From Aurifilum marmelostoma (taxonomy: Eukaryota; Ascomycota; Sordariomycetes; Diaporthales; Cryphonectriaceae), in NCBI GenBank assembly GCA_027559495.1, contig JAMXSV010000010.1, positions 1,984,001-2,048,000 on the forward strand: a stretch of 64,000 bases of DNA, in the 5' to 3' direction. The notes beneath the pieces are model-generated. The model was not told where the DNA came from, made no database searches, and saw nothing but the letters and a program-made list of their open reading frames with translations. Shown one piece after another: positions 1 to 11,597 of this stretch. Made by a program: the position numbers and the translations under genes. The first letter of the stretch is position 1; the number at the start of each line of letters is the position of its first letter.

Positions 1-558
1 CCGCTGCAATGACGAGGGAATGCAGAGGTTGGTTGATGCGTGCCATGTTGGGAGCTTTGAGGAGCGTTTCTCCATATGTGCCCTCAATTATGAGGCTTTG
101 CTTTTTGCAGTTACCCATAGTTTGATATCCCCTCACAAACCAAGAAATGCCAGAAGAATTAATCAATGCAGAATGTCAAGACCTCGTATTAATGATTATA
201 CATGTGCCGATATATGTACCGAGCGAAACCTTGGGAAGTGAAAATGCACCCCTGGTCTCTCTCGCCTCGGGCCAGTGCCACGGAAGGTATCACTCCTAAC
301 TCATCGCTATAGAAAGAAAGTAGACACATACAAGAGTGGCACTCGAACAAGTCAATGTAGGTCCTTATCTCTCACCAAAGTACAACAATATACGACTGGT
401 AGGGAACGAGTTGTCTTATCGCCCCCGCACCCAAGTACGATGGTCGGTTATAAGTGGGAAAACACGGCGCAATAATAAGTAAGTCACTTCTCCGCCTTCT
501 TCTTCTCGACAACAGAAACACATTTTCGATCGAGACACACTCCACAAGCAGAGCAGCC
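1..558. other. intergenic, upstream of the MetX-like gene
   Basis: Only short random ORFs are seen. The last 80 bases before the start codon at 559 are pyrimidine-rich (CT-rich around 487-510), as is common just upstream of fungal start codons. No other element is recognised. Confidence 0.5.
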
Positions 559-1759
559 ATGAGCGACTCAGAGATCAAGACCTTCGCCCTAGGCGACTTC
601 CCGCTCGTCTCGGGAGAGATCCTGCCCAAAGCCTTCATCGCGTACAAGACCTTTGGCAACCCTTCCTCCCCGGCCATCATCTACCCGACATGGTACTCGG
701 GCCTCATCGCCGACAACGAGTGGCTCATCGGCCCCGACAAGACCCTCAGCCCAGAGAGATACTACATCATCATCCCCGCCCTCTTTGGCAACGGGCAGTC
801 CTCGAGCCCGACCAACATGCCGCACCTGCCCGCGGATACACCATTCCCCGACGTCACCTTCCGGGACAACGTCACCGCCCAGCACAGGCTCGTCACCGAG
901 GCGCTGGGCGTTAGCCACGCGCGCGCAGTGCTGGGCTGGAGCATGGGCGCCGGGCAGACGTACCAGTGGCTGACGCAGTATCCTGACTTCATGGACCTGG
1001 GCATCCCGTTCTGTGGGGCTGCCAGGACGAGCCTGCACAATCAGGTGTTTCTCGAGGGGGTCAAGAGCGCCCTGCTGGCGAGCAAGGGGTCTGCCTCGGC
1101 TGGGATCTGTGCTGGAGAGGTGAGCGGTGGTGGGTACAGGAACTGGACGGAGGAGGAGCAGGAGAAGGGGCTGAAGGCTATGGGGAGGGTGTACGCCGGC
1201 TGGGGCTTCAGTCAGGCCTTCTACCGGGAGAGGGTATATGAGACATTGGGATTCAAGGACCTGGAGGATTTTATGGTTAAATTCTGGGAGAGCTGGGCAT
1301 GCTCCAAAGGTATGATGCCTTTCAGATATGAGTGAGAAGAAGAGATGACTAACCAAGATCCAATCATTGCAGACCCCAGGAACATGCTTGTGATGCTGCA
1401 CACCTGGCAGGCCGGAGACTGTTCCGACCAGGAGCCATACAGCAAAGATTTCGAGCTGTCGATGAAGAGCATCAAGGCCAAGACGCTGGTCCTGCCAGGC
1501 AAGACAGACCTGTACTTCCCGCCTGAGGACTCCGAATACGAGGTCAAGTGTATGTCGGAAGGTGTTGGCAAGTGCATTGCGTTCCCCTCGATATGGGGTC
1601 ACTGGTGAGTCTTTGCAACGTCAACGACAACACCATTGACATTATATTTATTGACCGATATACTATTGCAGGGCCGGAGGACCTGGAACGAGCAAGGCAG
1701 ATCTGGCCTGGCTGGATGAGAAGCTCAAGATATTCCTGGCCGACGGGACGTTCCCTTAG
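559..1759 (+). CDS. MetX-like alpha/beta hydrolase (homoserine O-acetyltransferase family)
   Basis: Three exons (559-1309, 1373-1604, 1672-1759) join in frame to a 356-residue protein. The alpha/beta-hydrolase fold is shown by the nucleophile elbow GWSMGAG with Ser128, a late acid motif PGKTDLYFPPED, and a catalytic-His motif GHWAGG formed across the second splice junction. The family includes homoserine O-acetyltransferase, which makes O-acetylhomoserine for methionine synthesis, but many fungal members of this shorter type (about 350 residues) have no proven substrate and are annotated only as homoserine acetyltransferase-like. The start at 559 is chosen because the conserved LVSGEILPKAF segment follows soon after it. 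There is no targeting peptide, so it is probably cytosolic. The acyltransferase function is inferred from the family; the hydrolase fold is clear. Confidence 0.85.
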
Positions 1760-3139
1760 CATGGGCAGCTTTGAGACGGTTCCTGTCTCGATATGTAGAA
1801 TCTGGCAGAGCTAGGGACCGTGATGTACTCGACGCTCTACGTCTATCATTGTCAGGTTCTACTTTGATGTATTCGAAGTCCCGTCGTGTTGAGGCTATGG
1901 ACAGCAGTTGGACAGTCGTCTTTTTTTCGTCACGTGGGCCAGAAGTATCACGCTTCAGACAAAGCTTTGAACCTTACGAGCCAGCACATATGGAAAAGGT
2001 AGGCATGGTGTGGAGGAGTCTCCAAGCGGCCGACTTGGTTGATCCAGGTATCAAATAACGAGATGGCTAGTTCACGTGGCCAACATAGTGTACCGTCATT
2101 ATATACACCCCAAAGGCCATTCCTAAATTTCTGGACGGCATATGTAACGAGGTACCGGCGTCTTCGGCTGTAAGCTCGGGAGGGTTGCTCAGATTACTTT
2201 CTACGAATATGGTTGGCCAGTCTCATTCATTGATATTGTGTCTATAGGACGCATAGTATGGAGTACAATCTTGTAAGGCAGAATAGGACAGCCACAGTAC
2301 ATAAGGAAAGAAAAGGAAAATGGAGTGGGCTGGGGGCAAGGAGGGAACGCATAATCGAACGTGCCCCTCCTGGTTGAAAGTTTCAGCGGTTCATCGGCTC
2401 GTGCACATGATTTAACCTAGCAGGTCACATTGCGCCGCCGCGCCAGTTAAATACAAGCCCACCAATGATAGGCTCAGGGTAAGCCAATCTGAAACGACAA
2501 TCATGTCATACAGAAGCACTCTTTCGCATCTAGCCTCGGGGCATCTACGGTTGGTGGTGTAGGGTTTCTGGTGATCTTGCAGGTAAGCGAGCACCGCTGG
2601 CGACCGGCAAATGCTCCTATAGCACGGCGAGAATACGGCCTGTACAGGCCCCTGCAGAGCCAAGAGTAGAAGGCCGGAAGGGAACCCCACAGCAGGGGTC
2701 GCCCATCCCGCCACCCGCTGTGTCGTTCCACTGCTCCCGCTGCGCCTTACCCCAGGATTCAAGCACCCCTCAGCGCGCTGGGCTGTACCAAGTCAGCACT
2801 GTACAGGACAGACCAGGCAACCCCCCGCACTGTCGGCCAGTACCATCACGTCGCCCTCTCTTTACAGTGCATAATGGGAAGAGGGCAAATTGAAGTATGA
2901 CGTTTGTGGCATGCGGATCCCCGTACACATCGGGGACAGCTTCACATCTGATCTTCTGTGGCCCCTCCCTGCCCTGCCACCCCTCCCATGCGGGTTCTGG
3001 AAGGTGGTTTTGTTTTTGTTTTGGTGCCATGTAACGCTGCAGCGGATCACGGCCTGAGAAGCTCGACGCGAATCGTCGAAGCTGTGTAACGAGGCGAATC
3101 GACGGACGCAGCCTGTCACAGCTCTTGCTTTTCTCCTCT

Positions 3140-3145
3140 TATAAA
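3140..3145 (+). promoter_or_regulatory. TATA box of the GPI-anchored protein gene
   Basis: A TATAAA hexamer is followed by a pyrimidine-rich stretch and lies about 280 bases before the ATG at 3428. This fits a 5' UTR of roughly 250 bases. It is assigned from motif and position only. Confidence 0.4.
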
Positions 3146-3372
3146 GACTGCGGGTCTCTTCCTTCCATCTCCCCCCCCGCCCCACCCGATCTTGCAACGT
3201 CAGAAGAACGACATATTAGATTAGTGTTGTGCTCCTCACCAACATTGTACAAAACCCAGCTGGAACGACGTTCCTCTTGCTCAAGACATTGAAGAGCATC
3301 TTCAATCATCAACTGTATAGGACACATCTTCTCTTTGATCAAGATCCTCTTCTCCCTCCCATCGTCAACAAG

Positions 3373-3393
3373 ACACACACACACACACACACA
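3373..3393 (+). repeat. (CA)n microsatellite in the 5' UTR region
   Basis: About ten CA units sit 35-55 bases before the start codon at 3428, probably inside the 5' UTR. Confidence 0.8.
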
Positions 3394-3427
3394 AACATAA
3401 TTCATACACAAATCACACCTTGCCACA

Positions 3428-3955
3428 ATGAACAACAAACTCGCCCTCAGCCTCCTCCTCGCCCTCCCTACCACTATTCTGGCCAGCAACAACGTAGCAC
3501 AAATCGTCTCGGCTCCTCTGTCGCCCGACCCCTCGTCCAGCTTCACCGTGCCCACCTCGGAGACGTCCACGCCATCGGCAACCCCGGACACAGGCACCGT
3601 CATCGTGACCGTCTCGTCCACCCACTCGGACCCCACCACGCTGACCGCCCCGACGTCTACTGACACGACCGTGCCCACGACCACGGACACGGGCAGCGCT
3701 GCTTCTACCGCCTCCTCCTCCGTCAACCCCGGCGGACCCCTGTCCTCCGCAGCCTCGACTACAACCGCTATCCAGCCGAGCGGTTCGACAGCCAGCCTGT
3801 CGGGCGTGGCGACAGGTACATCTTCGGAAACCTCTCCTACCAGCTCATCGACGAGCAGTGCTGCTGCTGCGGTGGGTGGGGTCGCTGGGGATGGGAGCAA
3901 AGTTGCGCTTGTGCTGGCGATGGGAGCTGCTGTTGTCGGATGGGTCGGGCTGTAA
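3428..3955 (+). CDS. GPI-anchored Ser/Thr-rich cell-surface protein
   Basis: This single exon encodes 175 residues. It begins with a signal peptide (MNNKLALSLLLALPTTILA), continues as a Ser/Thr/Pro-rich body with acidic dots typical of heavily O-mannosylated wall proteins, and ends in a short hydrophobic tail (VALVLAMGAAVVGWVGL) preceded by small residues, which is the pattern of a GPI-attachment signal. No catalytic domain or cysteine pattern is visible. It is convergent with the CFEM gene, with 427 bases between their stops. The role is inferred as a structural or adhesive component of wall or membrane. The long antisense ORF across it is a composition shadow. Confidence 0.85.
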   Translation: MNNKLALSLLLALPTTILASNNVAQIVSAPLSPDPSSSFTVPTSETSTPSATPDTGTVIVTVSSTHSDPTTLTAPTSTDTTVPTTTDTGSAASTASSSVNPGGPLSSAASTTTAIQPSGSTASLSGVATGTSSETSPTSSSTSSAAAAVGGVAGDGSKVALVLAMGAAVVGWVGL

Positions 3956-4382
3956 GCAGGGCCGTGAGGAATAGCGTGGACGGGCACAAATGATATCCTT
4001 TTTCCCTGGAAAAGGTAATTCCTCGAATGTGCACATGAAAGAATTGATTCTTGCGCCGTGTGTCGGATGCAGTGTGAGGGGCTTGACAAGATGGCCTTTT
4101 CCCCGAATGCTTCCGATACCCAGCACACAGCACTAGTAATAATACATCAATTGACCAGGCAATTTGTGCATGAGCAAAGATACTTCGTTCGTCTTCCAAC
4201 CTCCAAAGAAAAGCGCTACTACGTGCCTGGAGCAAGCCATAAGGTCGTCAGAGCAATACCATGCACTTTGCGAATCACAAGATGGACCCATCCAGACGCC
4301 TTTCATCGCCACATGTAATGAACCCACCAGACCGGGTCTCGTACAGAAACACTCATCCGTTGCATCATGTTCGTCAACGCTT
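3956..4382. other. shared 3' region between two convergent genes
   Basis: The 427 bases between the stop codons of the GPI protein and the CFEM protein presumably carry both 3' UTRs. No further feature is seen. Confidence 0.5.
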
Positions 4383-4980
4383 TTACAAAATCATAGCAGC
4401 AATGGCAACCGCAGCACCCATAACACCCAGGCCCGCGACAGGAGGGGCTGTTGGCGCAGCCAGGTTGTTGCTGGATGTGGCCGAAGCAGTCCCGCTGGCG
4501 GTCCCGCTGGCGATAGCCCCGGCCACGTAGCTCGAAGCGGCGGCGATCTGTGATGAGTTGGACGAGCCAATGTCGCCGCAGATGTCCTCGGCGAGGGAGA
4601 TGAGCTCTGTCGCATTGCATCAGGCCATGTCAGACACACACCGCTACATAAAAAGTGGCCAACCACTGGTGGTCAGGAGGGTGGCAGGACTTACTGCTCT
4701 GGTCGCTGCTCGAACATGCGCTGGTCAGGACGCACGGCCCAATGGCGGCCGCGAACTGCGACGACTTGCCACACAAACAGGTAAGGTCCGCGGCGGAGCA
4801 GTTGACGGTGTTGGCCGAGCTCTCGAGGCATCCGATAGCACAGGATGGGAGCTCGCTCACAAGGGTCGTTAGGTCGGTTGTCGCAGTGGCCGAGGCGGTA
4901 GTCGTGGTGCTGACCGACTGGGCGAGGGCAGAGCCAGCGAGGACGGCTGCGGCGGTGAGGATACTGTTGGTGATCTGCAT
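4383..4980 (-). CDS. CFEM-domain GPI-anchored protein
   Basis: Two exons (4980-4695 and 4606-4383, intron 4607-4694 with a GTAAGT donor) join in frame to a protein of about 169 residues. A signal peptide (about 1-20) is followed by a Thr/Ser stretch and then a CFEM domain with all eight cysteines: SC, GC, NC, TCLC, PC, AC in exon 1 and the eighth in AEDICGD in exon 2. The C-terminus has a Ser/Gly/Thr linker and a hydrophobic tail (LGVMGAAVAIAAMIL), consistent with a GPI signal. CFEM proteins of fungi sit at the plasma membrane or wall; some bind haem for iron acquisition and some act in host interaction. An Asp within the domain (candidate haem-iron ligand) is present in AADLTC, but haem binding is inference. 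Confidence 0.92.
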
Positions 4981-5263
4981 CTTGACTGTTGGGGGAGGTA
5001 TTCAGTCAATTGTGATTCTTGATCAATCAACTAGGTGAACTCTAGCTTGGGGAGCTGGGCTGCAAGATATATCATAAGGCTGCGGTCTCAGGTCTTCTAT
5101 GGCTTTGTTTTTTTGTCCAGGCCAAGCACAAGAAAGAAAGGGTCGGTTGTGATAGAGAACGGGGCAGGGAGAAGATGAACAACGAATGAAATATTCGATA
5201 ATTCGAACCTTTCGCGACAGTCGCCCCTGATTTGGCCCAGAATTATGAGACGCAAGGAAGGAA

Positions 5264-5282
5264 GGCGTGGCGTGGCGTGGCG
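5264..5282. repeat. short (GGCGT)n tandem repeat
   Basis: Nearly four copies of the pentamer GGCGT occur about 290 bases upstream of the CFEM start codon. No function is claimed. Confidence 0.7.
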
Positions 5283-7751
5283 CTGAGAGATCAGGAAGGC
5301 ACACACGCCTGAGACGGTACTTGTTATAGGCGTAATACTTCAGAGTGTCACCACTAATCAGCGTCTCACACTCTGTCAGCTTTTTTCGAGGATCAGCCTC
5401 CCAGAGTATTTGACTCTGTCAAAACAATGCGCACAAATGTACTCTGTGCTGGAGCTGAACGCGGAACCTCGGCAGTGCACACTGCAGGCTCTCGAGACGG
5501 CCAGGCTGGGTCTCAGGAGGATCATGGCCAGGGACTGCGCCGCAGAGCCCCGGACGCTCCGAGGCAAGCAACAACGCATTCTTCATTGGGACAGCCATGC
5601 TCCCGACTGATAATGTTGATAAAGAGTGAGCTGTGGCATGGATCTCACTTGAGCCTCAACCTACCCGCACTTGTTGTAAGAGTAATATAATACTCCTGAT
5701 GATAAGTCGCATATTCGCGCCTACAGGGACTGCTTGAGTAGGCATGACGTCAAGTCGACTCTGAGACCCTGACCGCTTACATAAACACAGAGTACGCAGC
5801 TCTTTCCCTCCAGGCACACTTTGAGTCCTCGAAATAGAGATGCGGATGGTTGAGAGATGTCCAGGATCCTCATTTAAATTTTCCTAGATCTGCAATCCCT
5901 TCTTCGCAGCCTACACCACGCTTTGTGGCAGCGCAGGTGGCTTTTCCTTCCAAAGATTTCTGCAATACACGCCAACACTGGCACCAGCACTGGAGCTCAG
6001 TGATACGAACTCACCATCCCATTAGATCTATATACTGTGCACTGGATACCAGATTGGGGGTGGTGGCGAGCCTCCATCCGGCCATTTTCGATGCGGCCGA
6101 TTCTTCCTTGCAGGATGGTTCTAGTCCTAGAATACTCTACAGCATAGGGTGTCCCAATCTCATCATGCAAAACCCGTATAATGGCAAGTAATCACTGACG
6201 AGCAGGCCGAATTGCCCAGGAGGTTGCAATGCGCAATAATACACAACGAGTCGGACCAATCTCCGGGAAGCAAAATGGGCCCTGCCCACCACTTCATATG
6301 CATGCGCGCATGCAGGGACCACCACGTGAGACGTCGTCTATCGTTGCATCGGGTGCTGCTGGATGCGTGTCCATAAGTAGAGATGGGGATATGGGCAATG
6401 ATCCAGTCTGATGGCGTCGATCCCATTCAGCCTTTCTTTTGAAACTGGTCTAAGTAGATCATCAGTTGGTCAGGTCCGATCTAGGTTTGGCCCATCGCCA
6501 TGGCTACGCATGTGGGGAGCAATGAAGGTCTGTTTAGCTATCTGTACATTGACAGCCCGATGTCGCAATATTGACCCAGGACCTCCATCTAAAATCTGTC
6601 CTCTCAAGAAATCTGCATCTTGGGCTTCAATATTGGGCTTACGTGTCACGGTTGGGATGGCCTTATTCGGCCTGTCTGCCGAAGTTCATGTCCACGTCCA
6701 ATCTGACCAACTTCGCTGGGTCCGTCAAAGCTCGGTCGCACACCGCTGTAAGCGTGTGTCAACGGAGCACCCAAGGCCGGCGACAACAGCATCCTTTTTT
6801 TTTCTTCTTTGGTCCCTCTTTCAACTCCCCATATCAACAATATCGACGACTCAACATACTGTAGTCCCTCTAACCCATAAAAGGATCGATAATTCAGGCA
6901 TCAATATCACAAGATCTTCCTGGTCCACTGATCGATAGTACTAAGAATCTCGAGACCTGTTGGTGTTATCAGTTCTAGATCACGAATCTCCCGGTGCTCC
7001 GCTCCGCTCGGGCCGCAAATCCCGCAGTTTCCGCTCCGGTTCGCATCTCCAGAGCCCCTTTGCTCAGATAAAAATAAAGTTTTGGCGCCTAGACCCGCTT
7101 GTCAAGGCTGAACGATGTCCATCCACAGTTGGGATGTCCCTGTCGCTGGGTTTTTGGGCTGAAGATCCATACATTGAATCTTTCGCCACTGTTTCAAAGT
7201 TTTACCCCCCATCGCGAGGACCGCACCATGAAGACCTCGTCTGCTTACTGGTATACGCATCTGCGTCTCGGTTGTATCTGCTCGCCAAGTCCCGAGGAGG
7301 TGGAGAATCGGTCCTTGAGGAGACGTCGATCCTGCATGAGTAGACGGTGGAAAGTTCCATTCACTATGTACTCCATGAGGACCTCTCCTCACTCAGCCAG
7401 GTCGAAAGGGTCTTTCTCCACGCCTTGCTTGGGAGGTTTGATGAGCTCTGGGCACAGCAAATCGGGGGAAGTTGACTGAATCATCGTCAGGCAGAACGTC
7501 TCAAGCATACTGCAGCGTGGTTCTTTGCTAACTCCATTGGATATGATAGTCAATCTTTATCATTCGCGGCGATCGCGAGATGTGAATCTTTCGTTTTGAG
7601 AAACGAATCCATCCCGAGACCCACTAGTAACCGCTTTAGTCTCTACCCTCGCGTGTCGCGTTCGGGTCCTCAGTCGAAAGCGCGAGCAGTGGCTGGAGAA
7701 AGACAAAGAGAGAGGAGAAAAAAAAGAATTGAAAAGTTGTTGGTATTTGAA

Positions 7752-7757
7752 TATAAA
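7752..7757 (+). promoter_or_regulatory. TATA box of the MFS transporter gene
   Basis: TATAAA lies about 110 bases before the ATG at 7864, inside an AT-rich stretch. Position and motif are consistent with a core promoter and a short 5' UTR. Confidence 0.45.
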
Positions 7758-7863
7758 TGTCGATGGATCCCCTTTATATGCAGTTGCATATTTCGTTCCT
7801 GATGTCAGCGTGGTATTGTACAGTTGTGCCCCTTCCGCACTTTCATAACTCAATATAGTCGAC

Positions 7864-9798
7864 ATGGATCCAACAACCCGCGAAGAACAGACCCGCCCAT
7901 CCTCCTCTGCCATCGCAGACAGTGATGTCGACAGCAATGAACATGGCGGCCCCGTCTTCGAGTCCGTCGTCCCCCAACATCGCCGACGCAGTTCAGCCTT
8001 CCAACGACCGCGCTCTGGCTCCTTCAGCCGTCAGATATCCAGGCAGTCAACAAAAGAAATGCACCGGGATCCCAACCTTGACCCCGACTCCCTACCATAC
8101 CGGACACTGTCTCAGAATGCAAACTTTGAAGAGTTCACCACCGAAAACCCGACAGGTGCCATCAAAGGACCCATAGTCACCGGCTCGGACGGCAAGGAAA
8201 AGCAGTACAAGCTTGTGACCTTTGTGCCAAACGACCCCGAGAACCCCAAGAACTGGTCCAAGCTCTACAAATGGTACTGCACGATGGTCGTCGCCATCAC
8301 GTGCTTTGTCGTCGCATTTGCCTCGTCCGTCATCACGGCCGATCTCATCGGCGTGGAGGAGACCTTCAACGTGAGCGAGGAGGTCGCCCTCCTGACCATC
8401 ACGGTATTCGTCGTGGGCTTCGGCGTCGGTCCTGTGCTATTCGCCCCGTTGTCCGAGATCTATGGTCGCAGGGTCATCTACGGGAGCACGCTGCTCCTCG
8501 CAGTGGTGTTCATCATACCCGAGGCTGTGGCCAAGAACATCGGCACTCTTATTGTCTGCCGTGCCATCGACGGAATCGCATTCTCTGCGCCCATGACGCT
8601 GGTGGGCGGCACCCTGGCCGACCTGTGGCGCAATGAGGAGCGCGGTGTCCCCATGGCGGCCTTCTCTGCCGCACCTTTCATCGGCCCCGCAATCGGACCT
8701 CTGGTCGGCGGATACCTGAGCGACGCGGCAGGCTGGCGATGGCTGTACTGGATCCAGCTGATCCTCGCGTTCATCGTGTGGGTGCTGATCACGTTCACCG
8801 TGCCCGAGACGTATGCTCCCACCATCCTCGCGCGGCGGGCCAGGAAGCTGCGCAAGGAGACCGGGTCGGACGAGCACGTCACTGAGCAGGACCTCGACCT
8901 CCGCCCGTTCACGGAGAGATTGACCATCTTCCTGATCAGGCCGCTGCAGCTGCTGTTCCGAGAGCTGATTGTCTTCCTGATCTCGCTCTACATGTCCGTC
9001 CTGTACGGTCTCCTGTACATGTTCTTCGTAGCCTTCCCCATCATCTATCAGGAGGGCAAGGGATGGAGTGCCGGCAGCACAGGTCTCATGTTTGTGAGTA
9101 CTTGACATTTCTCAATCTCTGTAAGTATATACAAGACAAATGACTGACAAACATGGTTCTTGCAGATTCCACTTGCCCTTGGCGTCGTATCCTCCGCCTT
9201 CTGTGCTCCTTTTGTCAACAAGCACTACCTCAAGATCACGGCCCGCTTCAACGGCAAGCCCCCAGCCGAATACCGCCTGATCCCCATGATGTGCAGCTGC
9301 TGGTTCATCCCGATCGGCCTGCTCATCTTTGCCTGGACCTCGTACCCGCACGTGCACTGGATCGGCCCCGCGATCGGCGGCTTCCCCGTCGGCTTCGGCT
9401 TCATCTTCCTGTACAACGCCGCCAACAACTACCTGGTCGACAGCTACCAGCACCAGGCGGCGAGCGCCCTGGCGGCCAAGACGTTCATCCGCAGCTTCTG
9501 GGGCGCGGGCGTGGTGCTCTTCACCGAGCAGATGTATGCCACTTGTGGCTACCAGTGGGCCAGCATGATCCTGTTCTTCATGGCGCTGGTGTGCTGCGGT
9601 ATCCCGTTTCTGTTCTGGAAGTACGGCGCGAGGATCAGGGCGAGCAGTAAATATGCGTATGCCGGTGACGATGCGGAGGAGGATGGCTCGCCATCCACGG
9701 CGAGCGGGAGCAGTGATGAGGAGAATCAGCTGGAGAAGGAGGGCCGGCCTGCGAGTGCCACTGCGCCTCCTATGGTGGCCGGTCCTGCTGGGCCCTGA
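7864..9798 (+). CDS. MFS multidrug or polyamine-type transporter (DHA1 family)
   Basis: Two exons (7864-9093 and 9166-9798, 72-base intron) join in frame to 620 residues. A hydrophilic cytosolic N-terminus of about 135 residues, rich in Ser and Arg, precedes 12 predicted membrane segments. Family marks include the entry motif NDPENPKNWSKLYKWY, the MFS motif A variant SEIYGRRVIYG near residue 197-207 between TM2 and TM3, and the later conserved GAGVVLFTEQMY region. A central cytosolic loop (about 320-365) is charged, and the C-terminus ends in an acidic Ser-rich tail. The family comprises proton antiporters exporting drugs, polyamines or toxic compounds across the plasma membrane; the substrate cannot be read from sequence. 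No secondary-metabolite gene lies next to it. Confidence 0.93.
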
Positions 9799-10489
9799 AG
9801 CGCTCTTGAGATGAGTGTGCAAGGTTACAGAGGAGGACAGGCTTTCTGTGGAGGAAAGCAAGGGACTTGGACAAATTGATACCCAAATAGATGCTCACGA
9901 CTCCTCCATGGAGAATTGAGTTACCAGATACCCATATAGAACATTACATTTAAAGCATAATTCATCATAAAGACTTTGAAAGACTTTGGGCTTGACAAGA
10001 TTGGGTGTCTGGACCTCTGGAGGCTGTAGAAATCAAGTACAATTGGGCTGTCATGGGCTGAAGATCACAATATGATAAGCAATATTGTCATAGTTTTGAG
10101 ATGAAAGTGCATGCTGAATCCAATGTTGGTACTGACATGGGCTGCTGTACTTCTAGAACCAATAGTACCCCCTGCATGCACCCCCCTGTGTGCTTACCTC
10201 ATCATTGCAAGGAGACCCCCCTGTGCTCTGCCCGCAGCTACTGCCAGGTGCGACTCCACGGCACTTGTAGAGCACAGAGCAAGCAGCTGATTGTGCGTGT
10301 CCTCAGAAGCGACGTCTCCTAGTCCTCTTCATCTTCAACTCTTGACGCTTCATCCCGCCCACACTTCTTCACGTCACTCCTTTACTCTGTTCTCAATCTT
10401 GAGCGTTCAGACTAATTTGTCCTATTTACCAATTTGATACCCAATCCAAGGAACAGAGTTTCAGTCACCGCCAGCGAAACACCACAATC
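9799..10489. other. intergenic, MFS gene to DPM3
   Basis: These 691 bases contain the 3' region of the transporter (AT-rich to about 10,080) and the promoter of DPM3. No gene is seen. Confidence 0.5.
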
Positions 10490-10959
10490 ATGACGCGTGC
10501 ACAGCAGACTGTCTCGATCTTTCTCCTCCTGAGCTCGGTGCGTCTCGCGTCCACACCATAGCAAACCAGCTCTCTGCTGGGGAGCGCAAGGGAGAGAACA
10601 AAGAACATTGACTGACAATTGTTAATCTACAGCTGTACCTCTCCCTCTACCTGCAACTGATCCCCCTACCCTCTGTGATCCAGACGGAAATTGTCCCTGT
10701 GGTATGCATTACATTGCCCCCCCCCTCCCCTTTCAACTACTACCATCGTCCTCGAGACACACTCTGACGACCGTCATTGCTGACACTAAACCAACAGCTC
10801 CCATTCTGGGCCGTCGTCTCCTTCGGCGCATTCCTGCTCGCCCGCCTCGGCTGGGGCGTACTGACCTTCAACGACTGCCCCGAAGCCCACAAGGAGCTCA
10901 TGTCGGAAATCGAGACGGCAAAGGTGGAGCTGCGCAAGCTGGGTGTTACTGTGGACTAG
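10490..10959 (+). CDS. DPM3: dolichol-phosphate mannosyltransferase subunit 3
   Basis: Three short exons (10490-10537, 10633-10701, 10798-10959) join in frame to 92 residues, the usual size of Dpm3. Exons 1-2 encode a first hydrophobic helix, exon 3 a second helix (LPFWAVVSFGAFLLARLGWG) followed by the family signature FNDCPEAHKELMSEI and the conserved end AKVELRKLGVTVD. Dpm3 is a small ER membrane protein that tethers the catalytic subunit Dpm1 in the DPM synthase complex, which makes dolichol-phosphate mannose from GDP-mannose for N-glycans, O-mannosylation and GPI anchors. The gene had to be assembled from pieces too short to look coding alone. The identification is strong because both size and C-terminal signature match. 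Confidence 0.92.
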
Positions 10960-11597
10960 CTTTCCAGACAATGACCTAGCATTAGGCGAGACGCTTGCTC
11001 GCTGAGGGGGAAAAAAAAGAACCAAAAAAAGGCAAAAATAACAGGGAAAGGCAAAAGGGGACGGCCGTCGGGAGCGGGAGCGAGGTCGTCTTGCGAGCAT
11101 TGAAGCTTTGGTCCTAATATCTGGCGTCTCGGTCCTCGTCGTCACCGTCATAAATGCCTAAGTTGCCACTTTTACATTTTCAAGAGATGGGTCCAAGTAA
11201 GGCCTCGTTGGTCTGGCCTTGTACCTCAACAATTTCCCCGGGGTCTCGAGTCGGTACAGAATGTGCATAAGAAAGGCCGAGGAGACTTCCAAACGCAGAT
11301 AAGCGACGAGGAGGAGAGCTGAGATGCTGGCCTTAATAACAAATCAAATACTACGTCACAACACGGATTTCGTGAGCACTCTCTTCGGTTCAGGGTTCTT
11401 GGTTTTCCTAGAATACCAGTTTCTCTCATGACAAAATTGTGTACATAATTCTGCGCCGTCAGCAATCTCGACGGCGCTAACCACACAAACGCTGCGAGCT
11501 TTGCAGCACGGAGCAACACAACCGAACTTGTTCTCGGGTCTCTTGGTAGATTGGAACACAAAGACAGACAACCAGTCCGTCCTTTCCTGGCTCCTCA
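10960..11597. other. convergent 3' region, DPM3 and coiled-coil gene
   Basis: These 638 bases lie between two stop codons on opposite strands. They include A-rich tracts near 11010-11040 that probably belong to the DPM3 3' UTR. No gene is seen. Confidence 0.5.

Larger units (their letters stand above)
1760..3427. other. intergenic, promoter side of the GPI protein gene
   Basis: No convincing ORF. The distal part (about 1,760-2,900) has no recognised structure. The proximal part holds a TATA box at 3140-3145, a pyrimidine tract near 3150-3190, and a short (CA)n run near 3373-3393, all upstream of the start codon at 3428. Confidence 0.5.
4981..7863. other. 2.9 kb intergenic region
   Basis: No ORF looks coding: all are short, overlapping and low in conserved motifs. 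A small tandem repeat of GGCGT lies at 5264-5282 upstream of the CFEM start. The right end contains the TATA box of the transporter gene. I see no transposon termini. Confidence 0.5.

Noticed and set aside
589..1602. 337-codon ORF antisense to the MetX-like gene
   Set aside because: Runs through both exons and an intron of the recognised gene; composition shadow.
3139..4128. 329-codon ORF antisense to the GPI protein
   Set aside because: It mirrors the Ser/Thr-rich coding strand and is a shadow of biased codon use.
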